This document shows, piece by piece, positions 31,585 to 31,619 of a stretch of 31,619 bases of DNA. The DNA is from Ventricola sp036297385 (GTDB lineage: Bacteria; Bacillota; Clostridia; Christensenellales; Aristaeellaceae): positions 1 to 31,619 of the forward strand of contig JAXJLD010000023.1 of assembly GCA_036297385.1 (NCBI GenBank). Direction: 5' to 3'. Every line of letters begins with the position of its first letter. Positions within the stretch are counted from its first letter, which is position 1. A program made the translations under genes and the position numbers. The notes under the pieces are model-generated. The model searched no databases, was not told where the DNA came from, and saw only the letters and a list, made by a program, of their open reading frames with translations.

Positions 31585-31619
31585 GGAATCGAGCACAAAG
31601 AAGAATTGTGTTCGATTCC
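31585..31619. repeat. 14-bp inverted repeat at the right window edge
   Basis: GGAATCGAGCACAA at 31585-31598 pairs with 31606-31619 with one G-T wobble and a seven-base loop. The wobble favours the plus-strand RNA, while a T5 run lies a few bases past the stem on the minus strand. It may be a terminator for a gene beyond the edge; the stem may extend outside the window. Confidence 0.55.

Overview
The window is a GC-rich bacterial chromosome segment in which every convincing gene lies on the minus strand, so transcription runs right to left. Gene content points to an anaerobic, endospore-forming member of the Clostridia: SpoIVA, RemA, HemZ, a long-type Rel, separate SecD and SecF, and a Rnf ferredoxin:NAD oxidoreductase. 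The GC content and the extended RnfG would fit a Christensenellales-like lineage, but that placement is a guess. No tRNA, rRNA, CRISPR, insertion sequence or phage gene was seen. Genes are tightly packed and the longest gene-free stretch is about 215 bases (3711-3927).

Layout in the direction of transcription. (1) 31619-26720: a terminator-like region, an extended -10 promoter, then yerC, pcrA and ligA (a TrpR-like regulator and DNA repair/replication enzymes). (2) 26719-23333: a promoter, then yicC, remA, gmk, rpoZ and coaBC, a classic Firmicutes cluster, closed by a strong hairpin terminator. (3) 23297-20578: a near-consensus promoter, an unrecognised 118-residue membrane-anchored protein, secD and secF, then a hairpin. 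(4) 20571-12342: recJ, rel, dtd, a metallo-beta-lactamase hydrolase, hemZ and a degenerate uronate-isomerase-like protein. (5) 12335-3886: ppiB, zapA, a U32/RlhA-like protein, mutS2, an HtrA protease and spoIVA, closed by a 14-bp-stem terminator. (6) 3808-1: two candidate promoters, then rnfC, rnfD and rnfG, which runs off the left edge; rnfE, rnfA and rnfB would be expected beyond it.

Most of the window is conserved housekeeping. The clearest unusual item is RnfG. After a normal RnfG part with its own flavin-attachment threonine, it carries at least three additional tandem FMN-binding-type repeats, each with its own GVT-L-T motif. This suggests a Rnf subunit carrying four or more covalent flavins, possibly an extracytoplasmic electron wire joined to the Rnf complex. 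Secondary points are a probable pseudoenzyme in the recJ-rel-hemZ operon, an uncharacterised small membrane protein leading the secDF operon, and a perfect 13-bp inverted repeat just upstream of the recJ ribosome binding site.
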